Positions 1 to 7,931 of a DNA stretch of 26,926 bases are shown in pieces. The DNA is from CAZWCX01 sp964632945. GTDB lineage: Bacteria > Planctomycetota > MHYJ01 > WSZJ01 > CAZWCX01. The notes below the pieces were generated by a model. It ran no database searches. It was not told the DNA's origin and worked only from the letters and a program-made list of their open reading frames with translations. The position numbers and the translations under genes were made by a program. The DNA lies in contig CAZWCX010000102.1 of the NCBI GenBank assembly GCA_964632945.1, positions 1 through 26,926 on the forward strand. The letters are read 5' to 3'. Position 1 is the stretch's first letter. The number at the start of each line of letters is the position of its first letter.

Positions 1-2
1 TC

Positions 3-128
3 AAGGCGGTCGCGGTGATCCTGCAGGTGCTGGGCGGGGCGTTGACACCGGAGCACACCTCGCTTCCGCCGGCGGGGTGGGAGCCCCCCGAGCGCGCAAC
101 CCACAGGCGGCGCAGGGCGCGCCAGTGA
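3..128 (+). CDS. 3' end of an unidentified protein-coding gene (partial)
   Basis: An open frame enters from the left edge and ends at TGA 126-128, giving 41 residues that finish in an Arg-rich tail (THRRRRARQ). Nearly all codons end in G or C, as in the certain genes here, and this frame has a better third-position bias than the frame that runs on to TAG at 151-153. The visible part, with KAVAVILQVLGGALTPEH followed by a Pro-rich stretch, is too short to assign to a family. It lies directly upstream of a transposase and could be the tail of another mobile-element gene, but that is a guess. Confidence 0.5.
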   Translation, partial: KAVAVILQVLGGALTPEHTSLPPAGWEPPERATHRRRRARQ

Positions 129-179
129 CCCCGACCGCAGTCGAGGCGAGCGAGTAGCAGTAGGACACCCATTCTCACA

Positions 180-209
180 TTGACTCTCCCCCCACCTCCC
201 GTGTAGCCT
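180..209 (+). promoter_or_regulatory. Sigma-70-type promoter abutting the transposase start
   Basis: TTGACT at 180-185 and TAGCCT at 204-209 are separated by 18 bp. Transcription would start about 7 bases after the -10 box, essentially at the ATG at 217. No Shine-Dalgarno-like run precedes that ATG, so the mRNA may be leaderless. Confidence 0.45.
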
Positions 210-216
210 TCGACTT

Positions 217-1320
217 ATGACCCAACCGCGCCACAGCCTGATCGACCCCGCGGCGACGACGTATTACCATTGCATCGCCCGCTGCGTCCGCCGCGCCTTC
301 CTTTGCGGCCGGGATCGCCTGACCGGCAAGAGCTTCGATCACCGGAAAGGCTGGGTCGTCGACCGACTCGCCGCCCTCGCCGAGATCTTCTGCATCCGCG
401 TTTGCGCATACGCGGTCATGAGCAATCACCTCCACCTGGTGCTGCAGATCGACCCGGCGGCGGCCGAATCCCTGACCCGTGCAGACCTGGAGCGCCGCCA
501 CGCCCGGCTTTTTCCCCTGGTCCATGCCCGCATGCAGACCTGGGCCCCTGCGCAGGTCCAGGAGCGCCTGGAGCTCTTCCGCGCGCGGCTCGCCGAGATC
601 AGTTGGTTCATGCGCTGCTTGAGCGAGTCGATCGCCCGCCGGGCGAACCGGGAGGACGAGTGCAAGGGCCGCTTCTGGGAGGGGCGGTTCAAATCGCAGG
701 CCCTGCTCGACGAGGCCGCGCTCGTGACCTGCATGAGCTACGTCGACCTCAACCCGGTGCGGGCAGGGCTTGCGGACAGCCTGGAGGGGTCGGAGTTCAC
801 CTCGATCCAGCAGCGGCTGCGGCAGGCCGCTCGGCGTCTGCACGGGGACCCGGCGGAAGCGGCGGCGGCGGGCGCGCGGCGAGCCGGTGCGGGGGGCGGT
901 CGGACTGCGGCGCGGGACGCCTCCAAAGCCCAAGTACGACTCGCCCGCTTCCGCCAAGACTCGTCCGCTCCAGTGCAACGACTCGGTTCCGATCCCGCGC
1001 ATGCCGCCGCCCGCAACGACGCGAATCGCCTGCCGGTGAGCTTCCCCGACTACCTGGCGTTGGTGCACTGGGCCGGCCGACGGATGCAGGCGGGGAAGCG
1101 CGGCGCCCTTTCGCCCGAGGTTCCGCCGTCCTCGCGCGAACTTCTGACGCGGCTGGGCCTGGATCCGGACCGCTGGCTGGACGCGGTACAGGAGTTCCGC
1201 CACCACTTCTTCTCCTGCGCGGGCAGCGAGGAGCGGATCCGCGCCTACGGCCGCCGTCGCGGCATCCGGCTCGCCCGAGGCGCGTGCAAGGCGCGCGGGA
1301 TTTACTCGGGCGTCGCGTAG
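217..1320 (+). CDS. Y1 transposase, IS200-like / REP-associated tyrosine transposase (RAYT) family
   Basis: This 367-residue protein has an N-terminal Y1 HUH-endonuclease domain (about residues 1-205). The metal-binding HUH motif is NHLHLVL (N70-H71-L72-H73), and the likely nucleophile is Tyr175 in SYVDLNPVRAG. The family cuts and rejoins single-stranded DNA through a 5'-phosphotyrosine link. Residues 205-367 form a longer C-terminal extension containing a FPDYLALVHWAGR segment and a GLDPDRWL stretch, typical of the long chromosomal RAYT-like proteins rather than compact IS200 (about 150 residues). The ATG follows a promoter with no Shine-Dalgarno. A large imperfect hairpin begins six bases after the stop, where REP-like substrates of this family are often found. 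The gene looks intact. Whether it still mobilises DNA cannot be told from one copy. Confidence 0.9.
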   Translation: MTQPRHSLIDPAATTYYHCIARCVRRAFLCGRDRLTGKSFDHRKGWVVDRLAALAEIFCIRVCAYAVMSNHLHLVLQIDPAAAESLTRADLERRHARLFPLVHARMQTWAPAQVQERLELFRARLAEISWFMRCLSESIARRANREDECKGRFWEGRFKSQALLDEAALVTCMSYVDLNPVRAGLADSLEGSEFTSIQQRLRQAARRLHGDPAEAAAAGARRAGAGGGRTAARDASKAQVRLARFRQDSSAPVQRLGSDPAHAAARNDANRLPVSFPDYLALVHWAGRRMQAGKRGALSPEVPPSSRELLTRLGLDPDRWLDAVQEFRHHFFSCAGSEERIRAYGRRRGIRLARGACKARGIYSGVA

Positions 1321-1325
1321 GGCGG

Positions 1326-1371
1326 GGACATTCCGGGGGGGCGGGTCCGCGCCCCGCCTGCCGGAAGGTCC
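1326..1371. repeat. Large imperfect hairpin (REP-like) directly after the transposase gene
   Basis: Nested pairing spans 46 bases: GGAC 1326-1329 with GTCC 1368-1371, TTCCGG 1331-1336 with CCGGAA 1361-1366, and GGCGGG 1340-1345 with CCCGCC 1353-1358, leaving a 7-base apical loop. Sixteen Watson-Crick pairs are interrupted only by an A/G mismatch and a small internal loop. There is no T-run after it, so a plain intrinsic terminator is less likely than a REP-like substrate for the adjacent transposase, though it may also stop transcription. Confidence 0.55.
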
Positions 1372-1829
1372 GACGAGTCCCGGGCATCGCCGCATCCCCG
1401 AGGATGATCGACTCGGGAACTGCCCTGCCCCGGACGTTTCCTTCCAGCCTTGCCGCCGGTTCTTGGCGGCCCGGTTCGGCGGACTCAAGGATGTCGATGT
1501 ACTCAGGCTCCAAGGAAATGGATGTCCTCGTCCTCGTCCCGGGGCCCATGACCCTTGCCCCGAATCGCGCTTCTCGAGGCTGCGTTGGCGGAGCGTGAGG
1601 CTTCCGGAATAGGCCGGCCGGCCGGGCCCTCGACCCGCCCGCGCCGAGGGGCGCGCCGTCGTTGCGGCCCGACCGACGCATCCGTCCGACCCGGGTCCCG
1701 GCACCGGCCCCTGCGGATCCTCGGGCTACGCGAAACGCACCCCGGAGTTCCGGTCCACCCGCCCTCCTTGTCGGAGTCCCCCCCGCGGCCCACGCCCGGC
1801 AACCGCTCTGGATTCCCCGCCGCCCCGTG
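1372..1829. other. Intergenic region without a supportable gene
   Basis: No frame here has convincing coding bias, a start with a ribosome binding site, or a recognisable domain. On the minus strand at about 1440-1560 a fragment reads GTRTRTSISLEPEYIDILES, preceded by a short GACGAG tandem repeat. It may be debris of a lost gene, but it has no start or boundaries. Confidence 0.4.
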
Positions 1830-1838
1830 TGCTAGACT
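1830..1838 (+). promoter_or_regulatory. Extended -10 promoter element of the kinase gene
   Basis: TG-C-TAGACT at 1830-1838 fits an extended -10 box (TGnTATAAT), with no good -35 hexamer at the usual distance. It would leave a leader of about 36 bases carrying GGAG at 1871-1874, six bases before the kinase ATG. Confidence 0.35.
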
Positions 1839-1880
1839 CCCGCCGCACTTCATCCCCCCCCTCGATCCGCGGAGCCCGCC

Positions 1881-4256
1881 ATGAAACTCGACGACATCCG
1901 GCCTCTGGTCGCCGGCGACGCCCGGGCCGACGTCACCGGTTCTTACCAGGCCTTCTGCCGCGAATCCGGCCAGGAGGACCTCGGGCAGTTTCTGCTCTGG
2001 CTCCAGCGCAAGAAGCTCCTGAACGCCGAGGGGGAGCGCCGCGCGGGCGTCGCGCGCGTCGCCTTCTCCAACTCCGGCAACACCGAGGCGACGCACACGA
2101 TGGCGTCGCCGCAGACCGCCAAGACCGAAGCCACGGTCGACCGGTTGGTCAGCATCGACCCCCAGGCCTGGAAGCCGGGGTCCGCGCAAGCCCGCTACAC
2201 CCTGGTCGGGACGCTCGGCGAGGGAGGCATGGGCCAGGTCCTGCTCGCCCGCGACAACGACCTGCGGCGCAAGGTCGCCGTCAAGACGTTGCGCCCGCAA
2301 TACGTCGCCGAGCCGAAGGTCATCGGCCGATTCCTGAGCGAGGCGCAAATCACCGCGCAGCTCGACCACCCGAACGTGATTCCGATCTACAGCCTGGAGG
2401 TCGATGCGCGCGGCGGAATCAACTACACCATGAAGATGATCCGCGGCAAGACGCTCAAGGAGCTGATCGACGAATCGACCGCGGTCGCCACCGAGGGGCG
2501 GAAGCCGGACGAGGAGCACTCCCTGGCCGGGCTGCTCGACGTCTTCCTGAAAGTCTGCGACGCCATGGCCTACGCCCACAGCAAGGGCGTGATCCATCGC
2601 GACCTCAAGCCGCCCAACATCATGATCGGGAAGTACCGCGAGGTCTACGTCATGGACTGGGGCATCGCGCGCCTGATGGACGGTCGCGAGGAGGAGGAGA
2701 TCGAGGAGCGGGTCGAGGTGGACCGGCCGACCGCGGACGGAAACCAGGTGGAACTGACCCGCATGGGCCAGGCGATCGGCACGCCGCGTTACATGTCCCC
2801 GGAGCAGGCGGCCGGCCGCAATCGAGAGCTGGACGGGCGCAGCGACCAGTACGCCCTCGGCCTGATCCTCTTCGAACTGGTCAGCCTGCGCCGCGCGACG
2901 CCGGGCGAGGATTCCCTCACCACGGTGAAGAACGCGCTGGCGGGGAACAAGGTGCCGCTGGTCCACGTGGCCGGGAAGCGGGTCCCGCGCGAGCTCCGCG
3001 CCATCGTCGACAAGGCGACGCGGCTGCGGCGCGAGGACCGCTACTCGAGCGTTGCGGCGATGGCCGACGACATCCGCCGCTACCTGCGCGGCGAGGAGAT
3101 CCTCGCCCGGCGCGACAACCCGTTGCAGCGGCTGGTCCGCTGGATGGGTCGCCACCGGGAATGGACGCTCGCCTTCATCTTCCTCCTCATCCTCGGATCG
3201 GTCCTCCAGCTGGTGTGGGCGGAGCGGCGACGGATCGAGACGGAACAGCGCGCCTTCGCGCGGGAGCGCAAGGTCCGCTCCCTGCTCACCTCGGTCGCGC
3301 GCCAGGCGCAGCGGATCGACGCCCGCTTCCTCGAGATGGAAGAGGCGCTCGAGGGGCTGGCCAACGTGGCGATCTGGGCCCTGACCTACGGTCACGACGC
3401 CGAGGAGCCGCTCTACCTGCTCGAAGACTTCCGCACGCCCGGTCGCGCGCCTCGGGACGTCGGCGACTATCCGGTCTACTCCTGGCCGGTGAGCCTGGAG
3501 TTCCCGGTGGCCGTGCTGCGGCCCGGGCTGAAGCAGGAAGAGATCCTGCCGAAGCTCAAGCGGCTTGCCCCCCTGCACCGCCAGTTCCGGCGCCTCTTCC
3601 GGGAATCCAGCCCCCACGGCCGCGCGCCGCTGAGCCCGACCCAGGAGCGGATCCTGCTCGGGGAGCGAGGCGTGGCCCTCGACTGGGCGTACATCGTGCT
3701 CGCCGAGGGGGTGATCTTCCTCTATCCCGGGTACGGCTCGTTCCCGCCGGACTACGATCCGCGCGGCGCCGCTTACTACGAGCTCTCGGCCGGGAAGCAC
3801 GGCAAATTCTGGGGCAACCCGTACGTCGACTCCACCGACAACGAAGCGGGCGACCCGATGGTGCTTCCGTGCACGATGTCGCTCTGGTCCGAAGCCGGCG
3901 AGTTCCTCGGCGTGGCCGGCGTGGAGCTGACGTTCGACCGGATCGTCGACCAGCTCCTTTCCCTCGAAGGGGTCCCCGCGGTGATCGAGGCGACGCTGGT
4001 GGACGAGGAAGGCCGCAAGTTGATCAACACCCGGGACAAGGGGAAGCGCTACAAGACCTCCGGCGACGACGCGGGCGTGGCGCTGGAGCTCTTCCCCATC
4101 CCGGAAGTCGTCGAGGCGGTGAAGGCCGGCCGCACCGGAACCATGGAGGGGCGGATCGACGGGCGCATGCGCCTGCTCGCCCTCTACCGCCTCGACGTCA
4201 AAGGCTGGACCTACGTTGTCGAGGTGGACGCCGCCGAGTACTTCAAGGCGCGATAA
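1881..4256 (+). CDS. Membrane-bound Ser/Thr protein kinase with extracytoplasmic Cache sensor
   Basis: The 791-residue protein has a cytoplasmic PknB-like kinase domain (about 107-402), one transmembrane segment (about 428-447) and a 340-residue extracytoplasmic region. Kinase motifs are complete: glycine loop GEGGMGQV (113-120), Lys135 in VAVK, HRDLKPPN with catalytic Asp241 and Asn246, and GTPRYMSPEQ (300-309). The metal motif is DWG (259-261) rather than DFG, a common variant in bacterial Hanks-type kinases. Between DWG and GTP is an acidic insert rich in Glu. The outer region resembles a dCache ligand-binding fold: YDPRGAAYY at about 622, a PCTMSLW strand, then GEFLGVAGVEL. Residues 1-100 are a presumably regulatory segment without a recognised domain. 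The ATG has GGAG six bases upstream. Inference: it phosphorylates cytoplasmic targets in response to a periplasmic small molecule; neither ligand nor substrate is evident from neighbours. Confidence 0.93.
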   Translation: MKLDDIRPLVAGDARADVTGSYQAFCRESGQEDLGQFLLWLQRKKLLNAEGERRAGVARVAFSNSGNTEATHTMASPQTAKTEATVDRLVSIDPQAWKPGSAQARYTLVGTLGEGGMGQVLLARDNDLRRKVAVKTLRPQYVAEPKVIGRFLSEAQITAQLDHPNVIPIYSLEVDARGGINYTMKMIRGKTLKELIDESTAVATEGRKPDEEHSLAGLLDVFLKVCDAMAYAHSKGVIHRDLKPPNIMIGKYREVYVMDWGIARLMDGREEEEIEERVEVDRPTADGNQVELTRMGQAIGTPRYMSPEQAAGRNRELDGRSDQYALGLILFELVSLRRATPGEDSLTTVKNALAGNKVPLVHVAGKRVPRELRAIVDKATRLRREDRYSSVAAMADDIRRYLRGEEILARRDNPLQRLVRWMGRHREWTLAFIFLLILGSVLQLVWAERRRIETEQRAFARERKVRSLLTSVARQAQRIDARFLEMEEALEGLANVAIWALTYGHDAEEPLYLLEDFRTPGRAPRDVGDYPVYSWPVSLEFPVAVLRPGLKQEEILPKLKRLAPLHRQFRRLFRESSPHGRAPLSPTQERILLGERGVALDWAYIVLAEGVIFLYPGYGSFPPDYDPRGAAYYELSAGKHGKFWGNPYVDSTDNEAGDPMVLPCTMSLWSEAGEFLGVAGVELTFDRIVDQLLSLEGVPAVIEATLVDEEGRKLINTRDKGKRYKTSGDDAGVALELFPIPEVVEAVKAGRTGTMEGRIDGRMRLLALYRLDVKGWTYVVEVDAAEYFKAR

Positions 4257-4391
4257 GAATGCGGTCGCCCGCGCGCGCCGGCGGACCGGATTCCCGCCCG
4301 AAGCGGAACCCCCTGGACAGATCGCCGCGCACGCATCATGCTGGCGGAGGTTCGCCCCCTCGGAAGCGGCCCTGGAATCGACCGAAACCCG

Positions 4392-4406
4392 CCCCGGCGT
4401 TCGGGG
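4392..4406 (+). terminator. Possible terminator hairpin after the kinase gene
   Basis: CCCCG 4392-4396 pairs with CGGGG 4402-4406 around a 5-base loop, in the 184-base gap between the kinase and the next gene. No T-run follows, so termination is only a suggestion. The gap otherwise shows nothing clear. Confidence 0.2.
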
Positions 4407-4440
4407 TTGGCACCCGCATCCCCATCCCGGAGGAGCCCTC

Positions 4441-6555
4441 ATGTCGCGCCGCGCGATCCTCGCCCTGGCCGCCGCGATCGTCCTCTCGGCTTCCGCCCGC
4501 GCCGAGTCTCCCGGCCCGGTCCGCGAAGGGCCGCAGGCCCTCGACCCGCGCGAGCATCGCGTCGGCCGCCGCATCGCGGACGCCGGCGCGACCGACCTCG
4601 AAGGCCGCGCGCGCACCCTTGCCGAGTTCGACGGCTCCCGCGCCCTGGTGGTCGCCCTCACGCGCACGACCTGCCCGGTGAGCAAGCGCTACGCGCCCGC
4701 GCTCGCCCGCCTCGAGCAAGAGTACGCCCCGCGCGGGGCGCGCTTCGTCTTCCTCGCCGCCGGCACCGCCGACGCGCCCGACGCGCTGCGCGCCTTCGCC
4801 GCCGCCGCGGGCTTCCAGGGCCCCGTCCTGCTCGACCGCGCGGGCGACTTCTGCCGCGCCCTCGGCGCCGTCTCCACCACCGACGTGTTCGTGCTCGACG
4901 CCGCCCGCACGCTGGTCTTTCGCGGCGCGGTGGACGACCAGTACGGCCTCGCCTACTCGCTCGACGCCCCGCGCCGGCGACTGCTCGTCGACGCCCTCGA
5001 GGCCGTCCTCGCCGGCCTCTCCCCGCTCGTCGCCGCCACCACCGCCCCCGGGTGCCTCCTCTCCCTCCCCGCCGGCGAGCCGCCCGCCGACGGACCCCTG
5101 ACGTACCATGGCCGGATCTCGCGCATCCTCCAGAACCACTGCGTCGAGTGCCACCGCGACGGCGCGGTCGCCCCCTTCCCGCTCGATACCCTGAAGGACG
5201 TGCGCGCCAACGCGGACATGGTCCGGCTCATGGTCGAGCGCCGCGCGATGCCCCCGTGGTTCGCCGCGCCCCCCGCGGACGGCCACCCGAGCCCCTGGGC
5301 CAACGACCGCTCCCTTTCCGCCGACGACCGCAAGGCGCTCCTCGACTGGATCGCCGCCCGCATGCCCGCGGGGAACGAGGCCGAGTCCCCGGTCGCCCGC
5401 CGCTATCCCGCGGCGTGGACCATCGGCACGCCGGACGCCGTGTTCGAACTCCCGCAGGAGGTCGAGGTGAAAGCCGAGGGCGTCATGCCCTACGTCCACC
5501 TCTACGTGGAGACCTCCTTCCCCGAAGACCGCTGGGTGCAGGCGATGGAAGTCCAGCCCACCGCGCCCGAAGTCGTGCACCACGTCCTCGTCCACATCGT
5601 CCCCAAGCGCAACCCCGGCGAGGACCGCCGCGTCTGGGAGCGCCGCCACCGCGTCGGCGAGCAGGACGGCTTCTTCGCCGCCTACGTCCCGGGAAGCAAC
5701 CACATGGACTACCCGGAGGGCCTCGCCAAGCGCCTTCCTGCCGGCGCCGTCCTCCGCTTCCAGATGCACTACACCCCGATCGGCGCGGCGACCCGGGACC
5801 GCACGCGCGTCGGCTTCCGCTTCGCCGAGGTCCCGCCCCGCCAGGTCGTCCGTACCGCCGGCATCGCCGGCGTCCGCATCGACATCCCCCCCGGCGCCCC
5901 CGATCACCCGGAAAAGGCGCGCATCCCGGTCCCCTGGAACGTCACCCTGCTCTCGTTCATGCCCCACATGCACGTGCGCGGAAAGGCGTTCCGATACGAC
6001 CTCACCACCCCCGACGGGACGCGCACCACCCTCCTCGACGTTCCGCGCTACGACTTCAACTGGCAGATCCCGTACGTCCTGCGCGAACCGCTGGCGATCC
6101 CGCGCGGCAGCCGCATCGAGGTCACCGGCTGGTTCGACAACAGCGCCGACAATCCGGCGAATCCCGATCCGAAGAAGCGCGTCCGCTGGGGCCCGCAGAC
6201 GTACGACGAGATGCTCCTCGGCTACGTCGATTACGTCCTCACCGACGGGGAGCCGGTGGCGACCGCGACCGCCGAGAACGGCGGCGACGGCGCCCCGATG
6301 CCGCCCTTCGAGGGGGACCTCGAACCCGCCGATTCGCCCGAACCCGGCTCCACGGCCGGGACGACGCCCGCGCCCGCCGACTCGGCCCGCCGCGAACGGC
6401 GCCTGCGCGCGCTGCTGCGCGCCTTCGACCCGGACGGCGACGGGCGGGTCCCGCGCGCGGACGTCCCCGAGCGCCTGCACCCGGCGTTCGACCGGCTCGA
6501 CGCCGACGGCGACGGCGTGGTCACCGAGGAGGAGCTGAAGGGCGGCGTCCGGTAG
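4441..6555 (+). CDS. Secreted redoxin - cytochrome c - copper type II monooxygenase-like - EF-hand fusion protein
   Basis: This 704-residue exported protein starts with a signal peptide (1-21, ending ARA). Residues about 37-195 are a thioredoxin/AhpC-like domain with one Cys in TTCPVSKRYAP (Cys78, CxxS), so it lacks a CxxC pair. A heme c site CVECH (234-238) follows in a planctomycete-type cytochrome segment with DTLKDVRANADMV and MPPWF. Residues about 330-605 resemble the copper type II, ascorbate-dependent monooxygenase fold (peptidylglycine or dopamine hydroxylase type): HHVLVH (380-385), QMHYTP (His443), HMH (509-511), and Met591 in EMLLGYVDY as a possible CuM ligand. The C-terminus holds two EF-hand loops, DPDGDGRV (663) and DADGDGVVTEEE (687-698). 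The ATG at 4441 is chosen over in-frame upstream starts because GGAGGAG lies five bases before it and it begins the signal peptide. The natural substrate is unknown; a copper- and heme-dependent periplasmic oxidation is the inference. Confidence 0.88.
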   Translation: MSRRAILALAAAIVLSASARAESPGPVREGPQALDPREHRVGRRIADAGATDLEGRARTLAEFDGSRALVVALTRTTCPVSKRYAPALARLEQEYAPRGARFVFLAAGTADAPDALRAFAAAAGFQGPVLLDRAGDFCRALGAVSTTDVFVLDAARTLVFRGAVDDQYGLAYSLDAPRRRLLVDALEAVLAGLSPLVAATTAPGCLLSLPAGEPPADGPLTYHGRISRILQNHCVECHRDGAVAPFPLDTLKDVRANADMVRLMVERRAMPPWFAAPPADGHPSPWANDRSLSADDRKALLDWIAARMPAGNEAESPVARRYPAAWTIGTPDAVFELPQEVEVKAEGVMPYVHLYVETSFPEDRWVQAMEVQPTAPEVVHHVLVHIVPKRNPGEDRRVWERRHRVGEQDGFFAAYVPGSNHMDYPEGLAKRLPAGAVLRFQMHYTPIGAATRDRTRVGFRFAEVPPRQVVRTAGIAGVRIDIPPGAPDHPEKARIPVPWNVTLLSFMPHMHVRGKAFRYDLTTPDGTRTTLLDVPRYDFNWQIPYVLREPLAIPRGSRIEVTGWFDNSADNPANPDPKKRVRWGPQTYDEMLLGYVDYVLTDGEPVATATAENGGDGAPMPPFEGDLEPADSPEPGSTAGTTPAPADSARRERRLRALLRAFDPDGDGRVPRADVPERLHPAFDRLDADGDGVVTEEELKGGVR

Positions 6556-6580
6556 GTCCGTTCCGGCGCGCGGAAGTCCG

Positions 6581-6608
6581 TTGCCAAACCGCGCCGATTC
6601 GCTATCAT
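6581..6608 (+). promoter_or_regulatory. Sigma-70-type promoter of the peptidase gene
   Basis: TTGCCA at 6581-6586 and TATCAT at 6603-6608 are 16 bp apart, one mismatch each from consensus. Start of transcription near 6615 would give a leader of about 80 bases before ATG 6698. It may drive the whole peptidase-to-ABC-permease series. Confidence 0.5.
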
Positions 6609-6697
6609 CGACGCTTCGCGACGGCGCCGGCGGGAGCCCCCGCGCCTCTCAGCGCCAGGAGCCGTTCCTTCCCCGAGTCCCCGTCGAGGTTCCCGCC

Positions 6698-7900
6698 ATG
6701 TCCGCCGCCATCCCGGTGCCCAACGACGCCCGCGCCCTCGCCCGCCTTCTGCGCTTCCTCTCCGTCGAGGGCGTCACCGGTCAGGAGAAGGCGATCGCCG
6801 CGGAGGTGATCCAGGCCCTCGTGCAGTCCGGCGTGCCGCGCTCCGCGATCAAGTTCGACCGGGCGAACCAGCAAATCCCGCTGCCGACCCAGACCGGCAA
6901 TCTCATCGTCCAGCTCAAGGGCACTCGCCCCGGGCCGCGCCGCCTCTTCATGACCCACCTCGATACCGTGCCGCTCTGCGCCGGCGCCAAGCCGGTCAAG
7001 AAGGGGGATCGCATCGTCGCCGCGGGGAAGACCGCGCTCGGCGGCGACAACCGCACCGGCGTGGCGGCCCTCGTCACTCTGGCGGCCACCCTCCTGGAGC
7101 AGGGGGTCCCGCACCCGCCCCTCACGTTCCTCTTCACCGTGCGCGAGGAAAGCGGCCTCTGGGGCGCGCGCTTCGTCGAACCCAAAGACCTCGGCCGGCC
7201 GGTCGAGGGATACAACGTCGACGGCGGCGCCGCCCACAGCCTCATCCACGGCGCCGTCGGCGCGGACCGCTGGGAGGCCGACATCTTCGGCCGCGCCTCC
7301 CACGCCGGCGTCGCCCCCGAGCAGGGGATCTCCGCCACCCTGGTCGCCTCGATGGCGATCGCCGAGGTCGCCCGCACCGGCTGGTTCGGCTTGATCACCC
7401 GCAACGGCAAGCGCAAGGGGACGTCCAACGTCGGCGTTTTCAGCGGCAAGGACGGCATCTCCGCCGGCGACGCCACCAACGTGGTCACCGACTACGTCCA
7501 CCTGCGCGGCGAGTGCCGCAGCCACGATACGACGTTCATCCCCAAGATCACCCGGGCGTATCGCGACGCCCTCTGCAAGGCCGCCGGGAAGGTGCGCGAC
7601 CACCTCGGGCGCCCGGCCAAAGTCCACTTCTCCGTGGACCGCGACTACACCCCGTTCCGCATCGACGAGGATCACCCGGTCGTCCTCCGCGCCCTGAACG
7701 CGGCCCGCTCGATCGGCATCGAACCCGCGCTCAAGGTCTCCAACGGCGGCCTCGACGCCAACTATGTCGTCAACAAGGGGATCCCCGTCCTCACCCTCGG
7801 CGCGGGACAGAACAACATCCACTCCATCGGCGAGTGGGTGGACCTCAAGGAGTACCGGAAGGCCTGCCGGCTGCTGCTGGCGCTCGCGACCTCGGCGTGA
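6698..7900 (+). CDS. M20-family zinc metallopeptidase, PepT-like
   Basis: The 400-residue protein matches the M20 dizinc aminopeptidase/tripeptidase fold and its usual length. The metal and catalytic residues are all present: MTHLDT (His87, Asp89), bridging Asp117 in LGGDNRTG, Glu150-Glu151 in REESG, Asp175 in NVDGG, and His375 in NNIHSIGE. The dimerisation (lid) domain lies at about 185-305, beginning near GRASHAGVAPEQG. Family members are cytoplasmic and release N-terminal residues from short peptides; the exact specificity here is not visible. The ATG is preceded by GAGG eight bases upstream and lies downstream of a good promoter, which argues against longer in-frame starts overlapping that promoter. 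The next gene begins 31 bases after the stop, so co-transcription is likely. Confidence 0.88.
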   Translation: MSAAIPVPNDARALARLLRFLSVEGVTGQEKAIAAEVIQALVQSGVPRSAIKFDRANQQIPLPTQTGNLIVQLKGTRPGPRRLFMTHLDTVPLCAGAKPVKKGDRIVAAGKTALGGDNRTGVAALVTLAATLLEQGVPHPPLTFLFTVREESGLWGARFVEPKDLGRPVEGYNVDGGAAHSLIHGAVGADRWEADIFGRASHAGVAPEQGISATLVASMAIAEVARTGWFGLITRNGKRKGTSNVGVFSGKDGISAGDATNVVTDYVHLRGECRSHDTTFIPKITRAYRDALCKAAGKVRDHLGRPAKVHFSVDRDYTPFRIDEDHPVVLRALNAARSIGIEPALKVSNGGLDANYVVNKGIPVLTLGAGQNNIHSIGEWVDLKEYRKACRLLLALATSA

Positions 7901-7931
7901 CCGGGCCCCGGCCTTTCGGACGAACTCGCCC

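Noticed and set aside
2..153. Alternative reading frame at the left edge, ending at TAG 151-153
   Set aside because: Its third-position composition is weaker than that of the frame ending at 126-128, and its translation is low-complexity Gly/Ala.
1503..4685. Minus-strand open frame of 1060 codons over the kinase gene
   Set aside because: It is antisense to a certain kinase with complete motifs. Its translation is low-complexity and rich in Arg, Gly, Val and His, as expected for a shadow in GC-rich DNA.
4336..6480. Minus-strand open frame of 714 codons over the redoxin fusion gene
   Set aside because: It is a shadow of a protein with signal peptide, heme, copper and EF-hand motifs; the antisense product has none.
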